Origin: Leptobacterium flavescens
Lineage (GTDB): Bacteria; Bacteroidota; Bacteroidia; Flavobacteriales; Flavobacteriaceae
DNA length: 64,000 nt
Assembly: GCF_010671605.1 (NCBI RefSeq)
Contig: NZ_JAABOO010000002.1
Location: forward strand, 186,001-250,000
Reading direction: 5' to 3'
In this document: piece by piece, positions 42,729 to 52,034 of the stretch
Layout: each line of letters opens with the position of its first letter
Position numbering within the stretch: the first letter of the stretch is position 1
Position numbers and translations under genes: made by a program
Notes under the pieces: model-generated
What the model saw: the letters and a program-made list of their open reading frames with translations, nothing else
What the model was told of the DNA's origin: nothing
Database searches by the model: none

Positions 42729-43832
42729 ATGGAGACAGTTAAACTATGGACCATCTTATTTCTTTGTATTGCCATTCAGGGCTTTTTTTTGAGTTTCCTG
42801 ATCGCCACCCGTAAGAACAGGCCTCATAAAAGGGCTGATCTCTTTTTAAGTGCCTTTATCGGTTTGTTTTCTACGATAATGCTTTTTTGGGTGGGTCACT
42901 GGAACAAATTGTTTGATGCATATCATATACTTAGCTTTATCTACCGGCCGATCCCCTTATTAATTGGTCCTTTTTTATTCTATTACGTTAAAAGCTTTTT
43001 TGAAAAAACAGATAGGAGGGATCTGCTTCATCTTCTTCCGTTTATGATTGTTTCTGCTTACTTCCTGCCCGTTTATCTGAATTATAGTTATTCTCCGGAC
43101 ATTCATTCGCTTCTGTGGAAATGGGAAGCATTAGGCTCTTTTATTAATTCGGCCAATACCATTTCTATTCTGTTTTACAGTGTGTATTTGTATGCCTATT
43201 ACCGGTCTAAAAACAAACTGCTTACCCGGGAGCTTAGAACAGCCAGATTAAAACTGTTAAGGCTTATCATCATATTCTTCGGGATCTTTTCGGTAATTGC
43301 TCTGGCTAATCTCTGGATCAGGATGACCCTGTCCAACCATCCGATAATTACAGATTTTATAATGTCTTTATTAATAAGCTTCTTTATCTACACTATCGGT
43401 TATTTAGGGTTTAACAACTCGGCTTTGATGCGTGTTTTTGATAAAGAGCTTCCGGCTATGTATTCGAGTTCTAAGCTTAAAGCCAATGATGCCGATCTGT
43501 TATTGTCGAAATTGATCGGGTATTTGGAACAGCAGCAACCGTATTTAAAGGAGGGGTATAAGATTAGCGAGCTCTCATCCGAGACCGATATTCCTTCTCA
43601 CCATATATCGGAATTACTCAACAAATACCACCGTAAAAGTTTTTCGGATGTCATAAATGAGTACAGGATCAGGGAGGCCAAGAAACTGTTGTTATCCGAT
43701 CATTATCGCAATACAAAGGTTTCTGCGGTTGGTTTTGACGTTGGCTTTAATTCCCCTTCCACCTTTTATTCCTGGTTTAAGAAAATTACGGGTACTTCTC
43801 CTGCCAGTTATCAGAAAGAAGGGTTAGGGTAA
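42729..43832 (+). CDS. AraC-family regulator with multi-TM N-terminal sensor
   Basis: A 367-residue protein of the same design as the 25817 product: about seven hydrophobic helices in residues 1-235 (IQGFFLSFLIATRKNR at the start) and a C-terminal AraC pair (KISELSSETDIPSHHISELLNKY and VSAVGFDVGFNSPSTFYSWFKKITG). It should sense a membrane-accessible signal. The downstream S41/TPR gene, 140 bp away in the same direction, is the natural target. The parallel arrangement with 25817/27033 suggests a reused regulator type controlling secreted hydrolases. Confidence 0.9.
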   Translation: METVKLWTILFLCIAIQGFFLSFLIATRKNRPHKRADLFLSAFIGLFSTIMLFWVGHWNKLFDAYHILSFIYRPIPLLIGPFLFYYVKSFFEKTDRRDLLHLLPFMIVSAYFLPVYLNYSYSPDIHSLLWKWEALGSFINSANTISILFYSVYLYAYYRSKNKLLTRELRTARLKLLRLIIIFFGIFSVIALANLWIRMTLSNHPIITDFIMSLLISFFIYTIGYLGFNNSALMRVFDKELPAMYSSSKLKANDADLLLSKLIGYLEQQQPYLKEGYKISELSSETDIPSHHISELLNKYHRKSFSDVINEYRIREAKKLLLSDHYRNTKVSAVGFDVGFNSPSTFYSWFKKITGTSPASYQKEGLG

Positions 43833-43971
43833 TTGATCTTCAGCTACTAACTTTTTATAGGTTATCTCCTCACGAAAGTATTTTCCGGTTTTATACTTCC
43901 TGAATTATTATATAAGATAATTCCCGGAACTTAACTCTTTAGATTTGGATCATTAACTAAAGATGTTACCT

Positions 43972-45675
43972 ATGAAAAAACTATTCTTTTTACTTTTTGT
44001 TTTCTCTTTAAACCTGATATCGGCCCAGTCGGACAGCAATCAGTTGTCAACACAACAATGGACAGAAGACCTGGACTATCTGGTAAATATTATAAAAACA
44101 AGGCACCTTAAGCCGTATACCACGGTTTCCGAGCAGACACTGGACAGTTTAAAAAACGATATAAAGCAAAATATAGAAACTTATTCCGAAGAAAAGATCA
44201 TAAGCGAATTTTCAAAGCTCACCGCCCTGCTAAAATGGGGACATACCCGGCTTAGCCTGCCGGTTAATAATGATCATTTGGGCTTGTACCTGGGGCACAG
44301 GAGGGAAGAAAAACCGAACGAAGCTGTTTCTATGTTTTCTGTATTACCCTTGCGCTTCGTAAAATTTTCGGATGGGGTTTATGTGGAAAGCACAACGACA
44401 AACAATGCCCGTTTACTGGGGAAAAAGCTAACCCATATTAACGGTCATCCGGTTGATGAAGTCCTAAAGCGACTCTCCCTATATATTTCCCATGAAAATA
44501 CATCTGCTTTGGACCTCTTATCGGCTTCCTACCTGTCGATCGTAGAATTGCTATATGCTGAAGGCCTGATACAATCCAAATCCAGTGTCCGCCTGACATT
44601 CGACTCAGGTGAAGAAGTAACCTTAAAACCTATTAAATACAATGATAACAGTGTCTGGGTTGATTATTTAACCCACAACAGGATCACAAAACCCTTATGG
44701 CTTAAAAACACCGATAATGGTATTTGGAAGGTGGTAACCAACGATAAATTTTATACGGAAGAAGATCAATACTATTGGTACGATTTCAATCCGGAAAACA
44801 AGTTCTTTTATATTAAAATAAATTACCTTTTTCATCATCCCGACAAAAGCATCGCCGTGTTTATGAATGAAGCCATGAAGGTTGCTGCTGAAAAGGATGC
44901 AGAAAAGATCATCCTCGACTTGCGGCATAACCGTGGTGGTTCCGGAGATGTGAACAGGGCCGTTAGACTGGCGCTGCAGCGATGGCCTAAAATATCCACT
45001 TTCGGAAATGTATTTGTTATTGTGGGGCGTCACTCGTATTCTGCAGCTATTTTACTGGCCCTGGACATGGAAAGGAATTTTAATGTCATTTTTCTTGGAG
45101 AGGAAATGGGAGGGAGGCCCGGACACATCGGGGATTCCCAGAGATATCGCTTACCCCACAGCGGACTTACGCTAAGAATTTCGGTTAAGGAACACCACGA
45201 CTGGACCGGATTGCCCGATCGCTCCTCTACCTGGCTGCATTACAAAACTCCCATGTCTTTTAAAGATTATAAGCAGGGGATAGACAGGGCGATGGATTTT
45301 GCAGTGAATTACCGCTTTAAGGATGTAAAGACAGAGATCATCAACATCTATAAAAATACCGATATCAATGTAGCCCTGTTGGTCTTTTATCATTTACTGA
45401 CCGATCCGGCTTCCGCTGTTGAAGATCACTCAGAGGTAGCTTATTCCCTGGCAAAATACCTGTATAAAGAAGAGGATAACAGCCGGTTTGCCCTGGCGCT
45501 TTTACAGTATAATCTGGAGTACTATCCGAAGCATGTTCCGTCCTTGTTGCAGTTGGCCGAGATACAGCTGGCATCAGAAAATACAAAGGAAGGAAAAGAG
45601 ACCCTACATAAAATTTTGGCTATAGAACCCGGCAATGCAGCTGCAAAAGCAATGCTTAAATCGGTTCCGGAATAG
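43972..45675 (+). CDS. S41-like peptidase with C-terminal TPR
   Basis: The ATG at 43972 gives a 567-residue exported protein (leader ends LISAQ). An ATG three codons upstream is also possible. It is a paralogue of the 22147 product: LKWGHTRLSLP versus FKYGHTALGF cap, ILDLRHNRGGSGD, the serine region RHSYSAAI with Ser357, and a C-terminal TPR-like tail (YYPKHVPSLLQLAEIQLAS onward). Peptidase activity is likely, although some family members lack it. It is probably regulated by the AraC sensor upstream. Confidence 0.83.
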   Translation: MKKLFFLLFVFSLNLISAQSDSNQLSTQQWTEDLDYLVNIIKTRHLKPYTTVSEQTLDSLKNDIKQNIETYSEEKIISEFSKLTALLKWGHTRLSLPVNNDHLGLYLGHRREEKPNEAVSMFSVLPLRFVKFSDGVYVESTTTNNARLLGKKLTHINGHPVDEVLKRLSLYISHENTSALDLLSASYLSIVELLYAEGLIQSKSSVRLTFDSGEEVTLKPIKYNDNSVWVDYLTHNRITKPLWLKNTDNGIWKVVTNDKFYTEEDQYYWYDFNPENKFFYIKINYLFHHPDKSIAVFMNEAMKVAAEKDAEKIILDLRHNRGGSGDVNRAVRLALQRWPKISTFGNVFVIVGRHSYSAAILLALDMERNFNVIFLGEEMGGRPGHIGDSQRYRLPHSGLTLRISVKEHHDWTGLPDRSSTWLHYKTPMSFKDYKQGIDRAMDFAVNYRFKDVKTEIINIYKNTDINVALLVFYHLLTDPASAVEDHSEVAYSLAKYLYKEEDNSRFALALLQYNLEYYPKHVPSLLQLAEIQLASENTKEGKETLHKILAIEPGNAAAKAMLKSVPE

Positions 45676-45746
45676 GGGTTTGCTGCTGATGACGACTGGT
45701 AAACAACAAATTAAAACCTAAAAGTTATAAAAAGATAAGCGGTTTA

Positions 45747-45777
45747 TTTGTAATAGTTCTAAATAATAGTAATTTTG
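45747..45777 (+). promoter_or_regulatory. Promoter immediately before a GTG-started gene
   Basis: TTTG (45747-45750), 19-nt spacer, TAATTTTG (45770-45777). This is a textbook match to the Bacteroidota promoter. The predicted start point (about 45781-45784) falls on the GTG at 45782, implying a leaderless transcript. Confidence 0.7.
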
Positions 45778-45781
45778 CGCC

Positions 45782-46051
45782 GTGATTACATTTACATTAT
45801 CCTCAAATAAGTACCAGTTGAATTTCCATGGAAAGGAAATGCTTCTGAGTTTTTGCGAATTACTGGCATTCAGAAATACTATAAATGCTATAGATATTGA
45901 TTCTCATTTTTACAATGATCATAGTGGCATTGAAATAGTTCCTCTATGTAATTTAAAAGAGATCCTGATTCTTGAAACGACAGATGTTATAGAATTAAAA
46001 AAGATCATCCATGCCATTTTTACTCCAAAAGAAGTAGAGGTACTTAACTAA
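45782..46051 (+). CDS. Small hypothetical protein, possibly leaderless mRNA
   Basis: An 89-residue soluble protein: MITFTLSSNKYQLNFHGKEM with a GTG start, then LLSFCELLAFRNTINAI and IVPLCNLKEILILETTDVI. No family recognised. The GTG start coincides with the predicted transcription start of a consensus promoter (TTTG at 45747-45750, TAATTTTG at 45770-45777). Either the message is leaderless, or translation begins at a later codon such as ATG 45839, which would remove about 19 residues. The protein is small and mixed alpha/beta. Confidence 0.6.
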   Translation: MITFTLSSNKYQLNFHGKEMLLSFCELLAFRNTINAIDIDSHFYNDHSGIEIVPLCNLKEILILETTDVIELKKIIHAIFTPKEVEVLN

Positions 46052-46183
46052 GTACTTAGAATAGCTAATCTGCATTTATTTAGACCAATCCTAAAATACT
46101 CTTTACCAGCATTTTATACTCGTGTTTTTCGTAACTTTAAAGTTCCTCCCTTTTTAAGTAATGATTAATTAATAATACGAGTT

Positions 46184-46696
46184 ATGGAAAATCTAGTAAG
46201 AGAAAATTTATCTATAAATATTAAGATTATCGACCTCTTAAATGAGCAGATAAAAATGGAAGCCAAAGCATCGTCTATGTATCTGGCAATGGCTTCATGG
46301 TGTGAGCAACACGGATATGACCATAGTGCTAAACTTTTCTATGATCAGTCCGCCGAAGAGCGCGAGCATATGCTTAAGATATTTAAGTTTATTAACGATA
46401 ATGGCGGGATGGCATATGCACCGGAAGTACCAAAAGTCAGCCATGAGTACGAATCTATTTTAGATCTTTATAAAACAGCTTTGCATGAAGAGATCCAGGT
46501 GAGTAAATCTATTCAGAGTATCTTTTTAACATGCAGAAAAGAAAAAGATGTGGCATCAGAACTTTTCCTCCAGTGGTTTGTTAATGAGCAATTGGAAGAG
46601 GAGCAAAAAATGAGGCATGCTGTGAAGATCTATGAGCTTCATGGAGACGATGTTGAAAATCTTTATGCTTTAGATAAGCGTATATCCAGAGGCTAA
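46184..46696 (+). CDS. ftnA: Ferritin (non-haem, FtnA-type)
   Basis: A 170-residue ferritin that stores iron as ferrihydrite in a 24-mer. The ferroxidase residues are at canonical spacing: Glu26, Tyr33, Glu59, His62, Glu103 (in HEEIQVS) and Gln136. The segment MEAKASSMYLAMASWCEQHG is the usual second-half of helix A. No haem-ligand Met pattern of bacterioferritin is present. The gene is monocistronic. An iron-regulated site upstream is not obvious. Confidence 0.94.
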   Translation: MENLVRENLSINIKIIDLLNEQIKMEAKASSMYLAMASWCEQHGYDHSAKLFYDQSAEEREHMLKIFKFINDNGGMAYAPEVPKVSHEYESILDLYKTALHEEIQVSKSIQSIFLTCRKEKDVASELFLQWFVNEQLEEEQKMRHAVKIYELHGDDVENLYALDKRISRG

Positions 46697-46909
46697 ACAT
46701 TTTTTAAATACCACCTTTATTTTATCTGATAATAAGCAAACAACATGCTGTTTGTAGTTTGCTATGGGATAGTATTTGTTTTGTTATAGGCTTTTTTAGC
46801 TGAGTAGGTGAGTATGTGGAGGGATTCGTTTAACTTTATGAACTCTTGTAGCAGCTATTTTGAGTAATGCAAAAGCAGAAATAAAAGATTATTGTGATCA
46901 TTAGAACTT

Positions 46910-47359
46910 ATGGATCCAAAAAATACTATATCTAAAGCGTTACCGTTCGGCAGAATTCTCCGGTTTGCCTTTGGTGTATTTTTTGTTACTGAAGTCTGGC
47001 CCGTATATATGGATGTTACTATGGATGGAGCATTAATTCGATTAGGTTGGGCATTGGGCCTGATGATCATCTACCTTTTATTGCACTTATTTATTTTAAA
47101 GTTCACTCCTCATTTCAATAGCGTTATAGGTGCCATACTGGCCTTTGGACCTTTGCTAGCTGTTTTCTTTATCGGATATGGCGGTCCCGCAGCTACCGGA
47201 GCTTTAACCTATCTGGCTGCTGCGTTACTTATTGCAGCAATACGCGGAGACAGGGGCTGCGAAGTAATGTCTGTCCCTGCATTATTTACCGGAAAACATA
47301 CACATCTGGCCTGTTTACTGTTTTCACCAATTGATTGGTGCGAAAGCAAGCTTAAATAA
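46910..47359 (+). CDS. Hypothetical integral membrane protein
   Basis: A 149-residue protein with about four TM helices (about 11-28, 43-64, 73-92, 96-112) and a Cys-containing tail CEVMSVPALFTGKHTHLACLLFSPIDWCESK. The glycine-rich loops (FFIGYGGPAATGAL) are typical of small channels or accessory membrane proteins. I do not recognise a family. Its TAA overlaps an ATA that appears to start the glyoxalase-like gene (ATAA), so the two are translationally adjacent and likely in one operon. Confidence 0.65.
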   Translation: MDPKNTISKALPFGRILRFAFGVFFVTEVWPVYMDVTMDGALIRLGWALGLMIIYLLLHLFILKFTPHFNSVIGAILAFGPLLAVFFIGYGGPAATGALTYLAAALLIAAIRGDRGCEVMSVPALFTGKHTHLACLLFSPIDWCESKLK

Positions 47360-47718
47360 AAATCACGAGTATAAAACCATTTATAGGAGCCGGGTATTTT
47401 AAAATATCAAGAGAATTTTACAGGGAATTGGGTTTCAGAGAAGTTATAGTTGATGAAAATCTTTCATTTTTTGGTACAGATCGACAACAGGGCTTCTATT
47501 TGCAGAGATATTTTGTCAAAGAATGGGTTGAAAATTCTATGCTTATCCTGTCTATAGATGATATTGATAAATGTTGGAAAAATATAATCGCAAAGGATTT
47601 AGAACGTAAATATGAAGGTGTAAAATTAATTCCAATAAGAGATTTTGAATGGGGACGGGAATGTTTTGTTCACGACCCATCAGGAGTATTATTACATTTT
47701 TGCGAGTTTAAAAAGTAG
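47356..47718 (+). CDS. Glyoxalase/bleomycin-resistance-fold protein with apparent ATA start
   Basis: The frame is open from 47356 to TAG at 47718 (120 residues): KITSIKPFIGAGYFKISREF, FYRELGFREVIVDENLSFFG, VKEWVENSMLILSIDDIDKCW and FEWGRECFVHDPSGVLLHF. This is a complete single-domain VOC/glyoxalase fold, with the first beta strand starting at the second codon. No ATG precedes it. The only codon before the stop of the previous frame is ATA (47356-47358). A TTG start at 47428 would delete the first strand. An ATGA overlap changed to ATAA would explain the arrangement. Function unknown. Confidence 0.75.
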   Translation: MKITSIKPFIGAGYFKISREFYRELGFREVIVDENLSFFGTDRQQGFYLQRYFVKEWVENSMLILSIDDIDKCWKNIIAKDLERKYEGVKLIPIRDFEWGRECFVHDPSGVLLHFCEFKK

Positions 47719-47815
47719 ATCTTTGTTTGTCGGTGTCAGTTTTATCTTTCTGCATATCGCTTCAGCGGACAGGTAGCCTTTATTGTCCCGGGCGCTTAGC
47801 TTAATAAACAACCAA

Positions 47816-49891
47816 TTACAGCAATCCCTGATCCTCCAATGACTTTTTTAGTTCTGCCTGGTTTTCCCAAAAGCGGTCTTTGATCTTTTGAACGACCTTG
47901 TCATACTCAGGATGCTTTTTCAAAGGCTCAACAAGCGGATCCTTTTCCAGGAATAACAAGAACCAGTACTGATAGTTATTTTGCGCTGCAAAGATCTTGA
48001 GTTGCTCAATAGCCTGATCGATCTTTCCTTCGTATGCGTACTTCATAGCTATACTGGCCGGCTTGTAGATAGACTGATCCTTTTCGCAATACTCGGCATA
48101 CGACTTAAAAAATCCTGCGGCCTCTTCATCCAGCCCCATTTTTTCATAGACCACCCCGATCTTTATATCTTCCTGCGGAAACAGATTCAGAGCATTATTC
48201 TTTCTGGCTTCTGCAAATCTTTTATAGTAGATAAAAGCATTGTCATAGTCCTCCTGGTAATAATTCAGTTTTGCAACTTCCTGCAGGATATCCAGGCGGG
48301 TGCTGTCCTTTTGCAGCTCCTTTATTAACAGCTGTTTGGTTTGCTCCAAATCTTTGTCTCTGGCATAGAGGATATACGCTTTTACATAGGGTGCAAAATA
48401 ATTATTTTCATCATAATCCAGGGACTTATCAATATATTCAAGTGCCTCTTCGGTAAAACCGGTTTGGATAAGTGCATTGCCCAGATTCAGGTAAATATAG
48501 CTTTTGGTCACCGAGTCATTTGCGGCAATATCGAGTTGTATCCCCATTAATGCATATTTCAGGTATTTGGCCGTATTAGGAAGGGAATTGGCATATAAAC
48601 TGGACAGTACCTGAACCACTGCATTCGAATTCGGATTGTATTCCAGGGCTTTCTCCAGATGGGGCAGTGCCAGTCGATACTCTCCGGTATGCATATAGTA
48701 CAGGGCTTTGGAAATAAGGCTGATATCGGATTTGGAATCATAGAGCAGGGCCTTGTCTGCATAATTATTGATCACATCTGTGTATTGCTTTTGTTTCTGA
48801 TGTAAATCGAGAAAGTAGTACGATATAGCTAAATTGGCATGCGCCAGGGCAAACTGAGAATCCTCTTCGATGGCCTTTTCAAACAGGGGAATAGCCGTAT
48901 TCAGGCCTTCCTGGGTCCTGGAATAAAAAGGATCGAGGGCCTGAAGGTAATAATCATAAGCTAACAGGTTTTCGGTAGGTTTCTTTTCAATTTGCTCTAA
49001 TTCTGCAGGCGTAACCGTAGCCTCGATGGCATTTGCAATTTTTCGGGCAACTTCATTCTGCAAAGCAAATATATCTACCACTTTATGGCTATACTGTTCA
49101 ACCCAAATAGGTTTGTCTGTGGATGCTTCTATTAACTGGATATTGAGCAAAACCTGGTCATCCACTCGCTGGCCGCTACCTTCTACCAGGTAATTAACAT
49201 TGAGTTCTTTGGCTATCTCCGGAATGCCTTTCTCGGTATTCCTGTATTTCTCTACCGAAGTCCTGCTGATCACCCTCAGATCTTCAATCTTTTGAAGATT
49301 ATTAAGTGCCGATTCCATCAATCCGTTTACAAAATAGAGGTTAGAAGAATCGCTGCTTTCATTCTTAAAGGGCAGGACGGCAATGGATTTTTCAATTTCA
49401 ACCTGGCTTACTTCAGAAGAAGCAGGTGTATTTTTAAAGTAGAAGAGGAACGCAACAAGTGCGATGAGAGCTGTAACTCCAATAATTTTCCATTGATATT
49501 GCTCCCTAAAAGAAGGTTGAACACTTTCCGTAGCTATTGTTTCTTTCCCGGCTTCCGTTTCTTTTCCAACTTCTCCCGGGGGATATCCGTAATGTTCCCT
49601 AAAGCATTTAATAAAGTAGGAAGTACTCCCGAAGCCTACCTGATAAGAGATCTCAGAAACGGTTAATGAGGTTTGCTGAAGCATGTCCATTCCTTTTTGA
49701 AGGCGAACCTGACGGATAAACTGACTCGCAGAAAGCTGAGTGTGCTTTTTGATCTTCCTGAGCAGGCTGGAGCGACTCATATTCATGACTTCTGCCAGCT
49801 CGGAAACCCCAAATTGCTCATTGGAGATATTCTCCATAATGGCGGCCTCTGCCTGTTTAATAAAATCTCCCTGGATCGGTTTGTCGGACAT
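47816..49891 (-). CDS. Transmembrane AraC regulator with TolB/FlgO-like and TPR domains
   Basis: A 691-residue protein. The N-terminal AraC HTH (about 11-110: GVSELAEVMNMSRSSLLRKI and LTVSEISYQVGFGSTSYFIKC) is followed by a TM helix (about 134-151), then an extracytoplasmic FlgO/TolB-like alpha/beta domain (KSIAVLPFKNESSDSSNLYF, LRVISRTSVEKYRNTEKG, IPEIAKELNVNYLVEGSGQR) and a TPR array (about 310-640). DNA binding is therefore cytoplasmic and protein-protein sensing periplasmic. The architecture resembles regulators of the PgaA/SARP-AraC TPR type in Bacteroidota. No cyclase or kinase domain is present. It is divergent from the ankyrin gene. Confidence 0.87.
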   Translation of the reverse strand: MSDKPIQGDFIKQAEAAIMENISNEQFGVSELAEVMNMSRSSLLRKIKKHTQLSASQFIRQVRLQKGMDMLQQTSLTVSEISYQVGFGSTSYFIKCFREHYGYPPGEVGKETEAGKETIATESVQPSFREQYQWKIIGVTALIALVAFLFYFKNTPASSEVSQVEIEKSIAVLPFKNESSDSSNLYFVNGLMESALNNLQKIEDLRVISRTSVEKYRNTEKGIPEIAKELNVNYLVEGSGQRVDDQVLLNIQLIEASTDKPIWVEQYSHKVVDIFALQNEVARKIANAIEATVTPAELEQIEKKPTENLLAYDYYLQALDPFYSRTQEGLNTAIPLFEKAIEEDSQFALAHANLAISYYFLDLHQKQKQYTDVINNYADKALLYDSKSDISLISKALYYMHTGEYRLALPHLEKALEYNPNSNAVVQVLSSLYANSLPNTAKYLKYALMGIQLDIAANDSVTKSYIYLNLGNALIQTGFTEEALEYIDKSLDYDENNYFAPYVKAYILYARDKDLEQTKQLLIKELQKDSTRLDILQEVAKLNYYQEDYDNAFIYYKRFAEARKNNALNLFPQEDIKIGVVYEKMGLDEEAAGFFKSYAEYCEKDQSIYKPASIAMKYAYEGKIDQAIEQLKIFAAQNNYQYWFLLFLEKDPLVEPLKKHPEYDKVVQKIKDRFWENQAELKKSLEDQGLL

Positions 49892-50121
49892 GCTGTTTTG
49901 TGTTAGGTCGAAATTAGAAAATTTTACGGAAATACCTACTATGAAATTGTTCGCATCCGCGGAAAAAAATAAGCGACTTGCGTCATAATTTATATTTCTG
50001 CGCCATAGTTTTTATACCCTCTACAAAGTTAACACATTTAGCTGCATAGCTCATTATTCTTGCCTTGATGGTTGCCGGACCTTTGTAACATCAAAAAAAA
50101 TAAACAGTAAAAATCAAAGTC

Positions 50122-50697
50122 ATGAAAAAATTTAAAATGAATTCCCTGATCATCTTATTCAACACTATGCTGGTAGTTGTTTTTCTAACAACCGCCTGCG
50201 CACAATCCGGTAATAAAACAACTGCTAAGTCGGGAGTAGATACGCCAAAAATGGATATTCAAACCGCTATAGTTTCCGGGAAACTCGATGTAGTTAAACA
50301 GCATATCGAAGCAGGAACCGATATTAACGAGAAAGACCCTTTAACCGGTGCAACTCCTTTAATCTCGGCTGCAACTTTTAATAAGATCGGTGCTGCTGAA
50401 GCTTTGATAAATGCCGGTGCAGACCTGACGGTTAAAAATAATGACGGCTCTACCGCTTTACACGTTGCCGCCTTCTTTGGCCGGGTAGAAATTGTACAAC
50501 TGCTTATAGATGCCAAAGCAGATAAGACCGTGAGAAACAACTTTGGAGCCACCGCCAGGGAATCTGTAATGGGGCCTTTTAATGAGATCAAACCGATCTA
50601 TGAGATGCTTCAGCAACAATTAGCGCCTTTTGGCTTAAAACTGGATATGAACGAACTGGAAAAGACCCGTCCGGTAATTGCCATGATGTTACAATAA
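50122..50697 (+). CDS. Ankyrin-repeat lipoprotein
   Basis: A 191-residue lipoprotein (lipobox LTTAC) carrying about four ankyrin repeats (about 50-160: KLDVVKQHIEAGTDINEKDP, GATPLISAATFNKIGAAEAL, DGSTALHVAAFFGRVEIVQL). Ankyrin repeats mediate protein-protein contacts, here on the periplasmic side of a membrane. It is 21 bp upstream of the acyltransferase gene in the same direction and divergent from the AraC-TPR gene, which may regulate it. It is a probable partner of the acyltransferase. Confidence 0.87.
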   Translation: MKKFKMNSLIILFNTMLVVVFLTTACAQSGNKTTAKSGVDTPKMDIQTAIVSGKLDVVKQHIEAGTDINEKDPLTGATPLISAATFNKIGAAEALINAGADLTVKNNDGSTALHVAAFFGRVEIVQLLIDAKADKTVRNNFGATARESVMGPFNEIKPIYEMLQQQLAPFGLKLDMNELEKTRPVIAMMLQ

Positions 50698-50718
50698 TCA
50701 ATTTAAATCAAAACACAA

Positions 50719-51801
50719 ATGACAACAGAAAGAAGATACGATATCGATTGGTTGCGGGTCATTGCAATCGGCTTGCTGCTGATCTATCATATAGCTATTA
50801 TTTTTCAGCCCTGGGCCATGTTTATCGGCTTTATCAGGAGCGATGAACCCCTGGAAACTTTATGGGGGCCTATGACCATGCTTAACGTATGGCGGATCCC
50901 GCTTTTATTCTACGTATCGGGTATGGGGCTCTATTTTGCCATGAGAAAACGAAACTGGCAGCAGCTGCTTACCGAACGCAGTAAGCGGATCCTTTTACCT
51001 TTTGTTTTTGGTATCATTGCCATAGCGCCCCTGCATATATTTATCTTTCAGAAATATTATAAAATGCCCATGGGTTATTTTCCTAATTCCGGACATTTGT
51101 GGTTCCTCGGAAATATCTTTGTTTATGTGCTGCTGCTGTTACCACTTTTCTTTTACCTGAAGAAAAAAGAGGAGGGAAGGTTTAAAAAAGCGCTTTCCTC
51201 TTTTATGAGTAATCCTGTCGGGCCCTTGTCGATATCTGTCTTTTTTATCCTGGAAGAATTATTGGTCAACCCTGCAATATTTGAGCTCTACGCACAGACC
51301 TGGCATGGTTTCTTCCTGGGGCTTCTTGCCTTCTTTTTCGGTTTTCTTTTTGTATACAGCGGAAAGGCATTCTGGCAAACCATCTTAAAATGGAGGTGGT
51401 TGTATCTGGCCCTGGCCGTTGTTTTATACACTATTCGATTAACGGTGTTCGAAATGCAATCGCCCGGTTATCTAATGGTCATAGAATCTAACAGCTGGAT
51501 CTTAGGGGTTTTTGGTTTCGGTTATAAATACCTGAACAGGCCCAGTGCTACCTTAAGCTACTTAAGTCAGGCTGCATATCCGGTATACATTATTCATATG
51601 TTTGTATTATACGCGGGGGCTATGATCATTTTGCCTTTAGAAATGCCGCCGGTATTAAAATTTATAGCTATTATAGCATTTACCGGTGCCGGATGCTACC
51701 TTATTTACGAATTTATCATCCGCAGAATGGGTGTCCTGAGGCCTTTGTTCGGACTTAAATGGAAATTCAACAAAACAGAAAAAACATATAAACTTTCATA
51801 A
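50719..51801 (+). CDS. Membrane acyltransferase (Acyl_transf_3 family)
   Basis: A 360-residue polytopic protein. RYDIDWLRVIAIGLLLIYHIAIIF (about 5-28) contains the family His in the first helix, FYVSGMGLYFAMRKRNW and KRILLPFVFGIIAIAPLHIFI are the next conserved loops, and about ten TM helices follow. OafA/NolL-type acyltransferases move acyl groups from carriers onto extracellular glycans or lipids. It is in an apparent operon with the ankyrin lipoprotein (21 bp upstream) and the 51811 small membrane protein (9 bp downstream). Confidence 0.9.
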   Translation: MTTERRYDIDWLRVIAIGLLLIYHIAIIFQPWAMFIGFIRSDEPLETLWGPMTMLNVWRIPLLFYVSGMGLYFAMRKRNWQQLLTERSKRILLPFVFGIIAIAPLHIFIFQKYYKMPMGYFPNSGHLWFLGNIFVYVLLLLPLFFYLKKKEEGRFKKALSSFMSNPVGPLSISVFFILEELLVNPAIFELYAQTWHGFFLGLLAFFFGFLFVYSGKAFWQTILKWRWLYLALAVVLYTIRLTVFEMQSPGYLMVIESNSWILGVFGFGYKYLNRPSATLSYLSQAAYPVYIIHMFVLYAGAMIILPLEMPPVLKFIAIIAFTGAGCYLIYEFIIRRMGVLRPLFGLKWKFNKTEKTYKLS

Positions 51802-51810
51802 ATAAACAAA

Positions 51811-52008
51811 ATGGATACAAATCATAAGAAAGAGATCCCTGCAGCAATTATAACCACATGCCTGCTAATTCTGGTAGGGTGCACCGTATTAGGAGTAGGA
51901 GTGGGGATCGGTATAGGTAAAGTATGGGCCTCTACATTAATCGGAGCCGGTTTGGGCTTTATCATTAATGCCGTATTGGTTATAAGGACCTATGGTAAAA
52001 AGGGGTAA
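51811..52008 (+). CDS. Small two-helix membrane protein
   Basis: A 65-residue protein with two hydrophobic segments, AAIITTCLLILVGCTVLGVG and WASTLIGAGLGFIINAVL, separated by a glycine-rich turn, and polar ends. It has no recognised family. It follows the acyltransferase after 9 bp and probably belongs to that operon as an accessory subunit. Confidence 0.65.
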   Translation: MDTNHKKEIPAAIITTCLLILVGCTVLGVGVGIGIGKVWASTLIGAGLGFIINAVLVIRTYGKKG

Positions 52009-52034
52009 TAACCGAAGTTCTTTAGTATCAAATT

